Part shown: one piece after another, positions 62,611-64,000 of the stretch
Numbering within the stretch: the first letter of the stretch is position 1
Layout: each line of letters starts with the position of its first letter
Source: Rhodoblastus sphagnicola
GTDB lineage: Bacteria > Pseudomonadota > Alphaproteobacteria > Rhizobiales > Beijerinckiaceae
DNA length: 64,000 bases
NCBI RefSeq assembly: GCF_002937075.1
Contig: NZ_NHSJ01000039.1
Location: 1 to 64,000 of the forward strand
Reading direction: 5' to 3'
Notes under the pieces: model-generated
What the model was told of the DNA's origin: nothing
What the model saw: only the letters and a program-made list of their open reading frames with translations
Database searches by the model: none
Translations under genes and position numbers: made by a program

Positions 62611-63489
62611 ATGACCCTCGCCAGCATGACCGGCTTCGCCCGCCAATCCGGCCACGCCGCGCCGTTCCGCTGGACCTGGGAAATCAAGACGGTCAATTCC
62701 AAGGGACTCGACCTGAGGCTGCGGCTGCCGCCGGGGTTTGACGCGCTCGACCTGCCGTCGCGCGGCCTGATCGCGAAAGTCGTGACTCGCGGCGCCTGCC
62801 AGGCCAATCTCTCGATCACGCGGGAGAGCGTCGCCAGCGCGCCACGCATCAACCGCGAGCTTTTGACGCAACTGCTGGAGTTGGTCTCGACCCTGCCGCG
62901 CGGAAATGTCGGGCCGGCGACGCTCGACGGCCTGCTGGCGTTGCGCGGCGTGATCGAGACCGGCGAAGGCGAGGACGATTCCGCGCAGGGCGAGGCGCAG
63001 GCGGCGATGCTGCGGGGCCTGGAAGCCGCGCTGGCCGATTTGTCCGCCATGCGCGTGGCCGAGGGCGCGGCGCTTCAGACCATCTTCGCGCAACGGCTCG
63101 ACGCCATCGAGCGCCTGACCGGCGCCGCCGACGCCTGCCCGGCCCGCAAGCCCGACGTCGTGCGGGAAAAACTGCGCGCCGCGATTGCGCAATTGAGCGA
63201 AATCGGGCGGTTCGACGAGGCGCGCCTGCACCAGGAGGCGATCCTGCTCGCCGCCAAGGCCGACATACGCGAGGAGCTGGACCGGCTCTATTCCCATGTC
63301 GCGGCGGCGCGAAAACTGCTGGCCGGCGGCGGCGCGATCGGCCGCCGCCTGGATTTTCTCGCCCAGGAATTCGGGCGCGAATCCAACACCCTCTGCGCCA
63401 AATCCAACGATCCCGCGCTCACCGCCATAGGCCTGGATCTCAAGGTCGAAGTCGAACAATTGCGCGAACAGGCGCAGAATATCGAGTGA
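62611..63489 (+). CDS. YicC-family protein
   Basis: This 292-residue protein begins [14 protein letters not shown], the YicC signature. It has [25 protein letters not shown] near residue 25-50 and the C-terminal DUF1732 region ending [46 protein letters not shown]. YicC proteins are endoribonucleases in characterised cases. ATG 62611 is the canonical start; the frame upstream to 62533 is unlikely. It directly precedes gmk, a widely conserved pairing. Confidence 0.93.
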   Translation: MTLASMTGFARQSGHAAPFRWTWEIKTVNSKGLDLRLRLPPGFDALDLPSRGLIAKVVTRGACQANLSITRESVASAPRINRELLTQLLELVSTLPRGNVGPATLDGLLALRGVIETGEGEDDSAQGEAQAAMLRGLEAALADLSAMRVAEGAALQTIFAQRLDAIERLTGAADACPARKPDVVREKLRAAIAQLSEIGRFDEARLHQEAILLAAKADIREELDRLYSHVAAARKLLAGGGAIGRRLDFLAQEFGRESNTLCAKSNDPALTAIGLDLKVEVEQLREQAQNIE

Positions 63490-63532
63490 GTCCGGCGCCA
63501 GCCGGGCGTCTGTCAAAAAAAAAGAGGGTTTC

Positions 63533-64000
63533 ATGAACGGGCCGCGCCGCGGATTGATGCTGATCCTGTCCTCGCCGTCGGGCGCGGGCAAGACCACCCT
63601 GACTCGCATGCTGTTGCAGCGGCCGGAGCTTGATCTGAAACTTTCGATCTCGGTGACGACGCGCAAACGCCGCACCAGCGAGGCCGACGGGATTCACTAT
63701 CATTTCATCGCCGAGGACGAGTTCCGCCGCCTGCGCGAGTCCGGCGACCTGCTCGAACATGCCGAGGTCCACGGCAATTTCTACGGCACGCCGCGCAAAT
63801 GGGTGGAGGAGCGGCTGTCACAGGGCCGCGACGTGCTGTTCGACATCGATTACCAGGGCGCGCGCCAGGTCCGCGAAAAGGCGCCGCGCGACGTGGTGAC
63901 GATTTTCATCCTGCCGCCGTCGATCCGCGAATTGCGCGCCCGGCTGGAGCGCCGCGCCGAGGACGACAGCGAGACCATCGAGAAGCGCCTCGCCGCCGCC
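63533..64000 (+). CDS. gmk: Guanylate kinase, N-terminal part (runs off the window)
   Basis: The ATG at 63533 (GAGGG upstream) opens a frame that continues past the window edge; 156 residues are visible. It has the P-loop [18 protein letters not shown] near residue 10-27, [19 protein letters not shown] near 42-60, and the GMP-binding [21 protein letters not shown] near 73-93, then [16 protein letters not shown]. It phosphorylates GMP to GDP. The visible part is intact. It follows yicC by 43 bases and completes the fabD-to-gmk cluster. Confidence 0.95.
   Translation, partial: MNGPRRGLMLILSSPSGAGKTTLTRMLLQRPELDLKLSISVTTRKRRTSEADGIHYHFIAEDEFRRLRESGDLLEHAEVHGNFYGTPRKWVEERLSQGRDVLFDIDYQGARQVREKAPRDVVTIFILPPSIRELRARLERRAEDDSETIEKRLAAA

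Overview
This window is GC-rich, gene-dense chromosomal DNA from an alphaproteobacterium, most likely of the Hyphomicrobiales (Rhizobiales). The evidence is the set of lineage-typical neighbourhoods: rpoZ-rsh; pdxJ-acpS-lepB-rnc-era-recO; trpG-trpD-trpC-moaC-moeA; rpsF-rpsR-DUF2232-rplI beside dnaB-alr; fabD-fabG-acpP-fabF-mltG-yicC-gmk; plus ATP12- and EipB(DUF1849)-family proteins. A Methylocystaceae/Beijerinckiaceae-like host is possible but is only an inference. No rRNA, tRNA, CRISPR array or complete insertion sequence was seen.

Layout: the left edge is the end of parC, followed by a MbcA/Xre-RES toxin-antitoxin pair with its own promoter and operator (0.5-1.5 kb). Next come cstA-ybdD, a HAD phosphatase, an ATP12 chaperone, a frameshifted small membrane protein fused in frame to pccB, a GGDEF-EAL protein with a heptad-repeat signalling helix, an EipB-like envelope protein, ridA, a glycerophosphodiesterase and a Hint-domain protein (1.5-13.8 kb). 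From 13.9 to 22.3 kb are rpmG, an MFS transporter, a DUF1214-type periplasmic protein, a Nudix hydrolase, a family-5 uracil-DNA glycosylase, a NYN protein, rpoZ and rsh.

The most unusual stretch is 22.3-24.6 kb. It holds a promoter with a LexA-type GTTC-N7-GTTC box overlapping a parS-like palindrome, two palindromic repeats, a small lipoprotein with a 20-bp operator-like palindrome upstream, and a toxin-first RelE/ParE-antidote module. In that module the -10 box, operator and start codon lie on top of one another. An imperfect direct repeat flanks it.

The remaining core runs from 24.6 to 64 kb: vitamin B6, lipid carrier, RNA processing and repair; molybdenum cofactor and tryptophan synthesis; Fe-S carriers; an OpgC-SGNH-kinase operon; dgt; hom; alr-dnaB; ribosomal proteins; an outer-membrane barrel protein; a second GGDEF-EAL protein; and the fatty-acid synthesis cluster running into gmk at the right edge. 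It is interrupted by a small AT-rich islet (34.1-35.4 kb), in which one unrecognised gene lies between inverted copies of a ~97-bp repeat.

Intergenic palindromes recur (22.7, 22.9, 29.1, 30.5, 47.5 kb). One related palindromic unit appears to have inserted in frame inside the kinase gene at 40.8 kb. All functional names rest on recognising protein families and motifs by reading; no database search was run.
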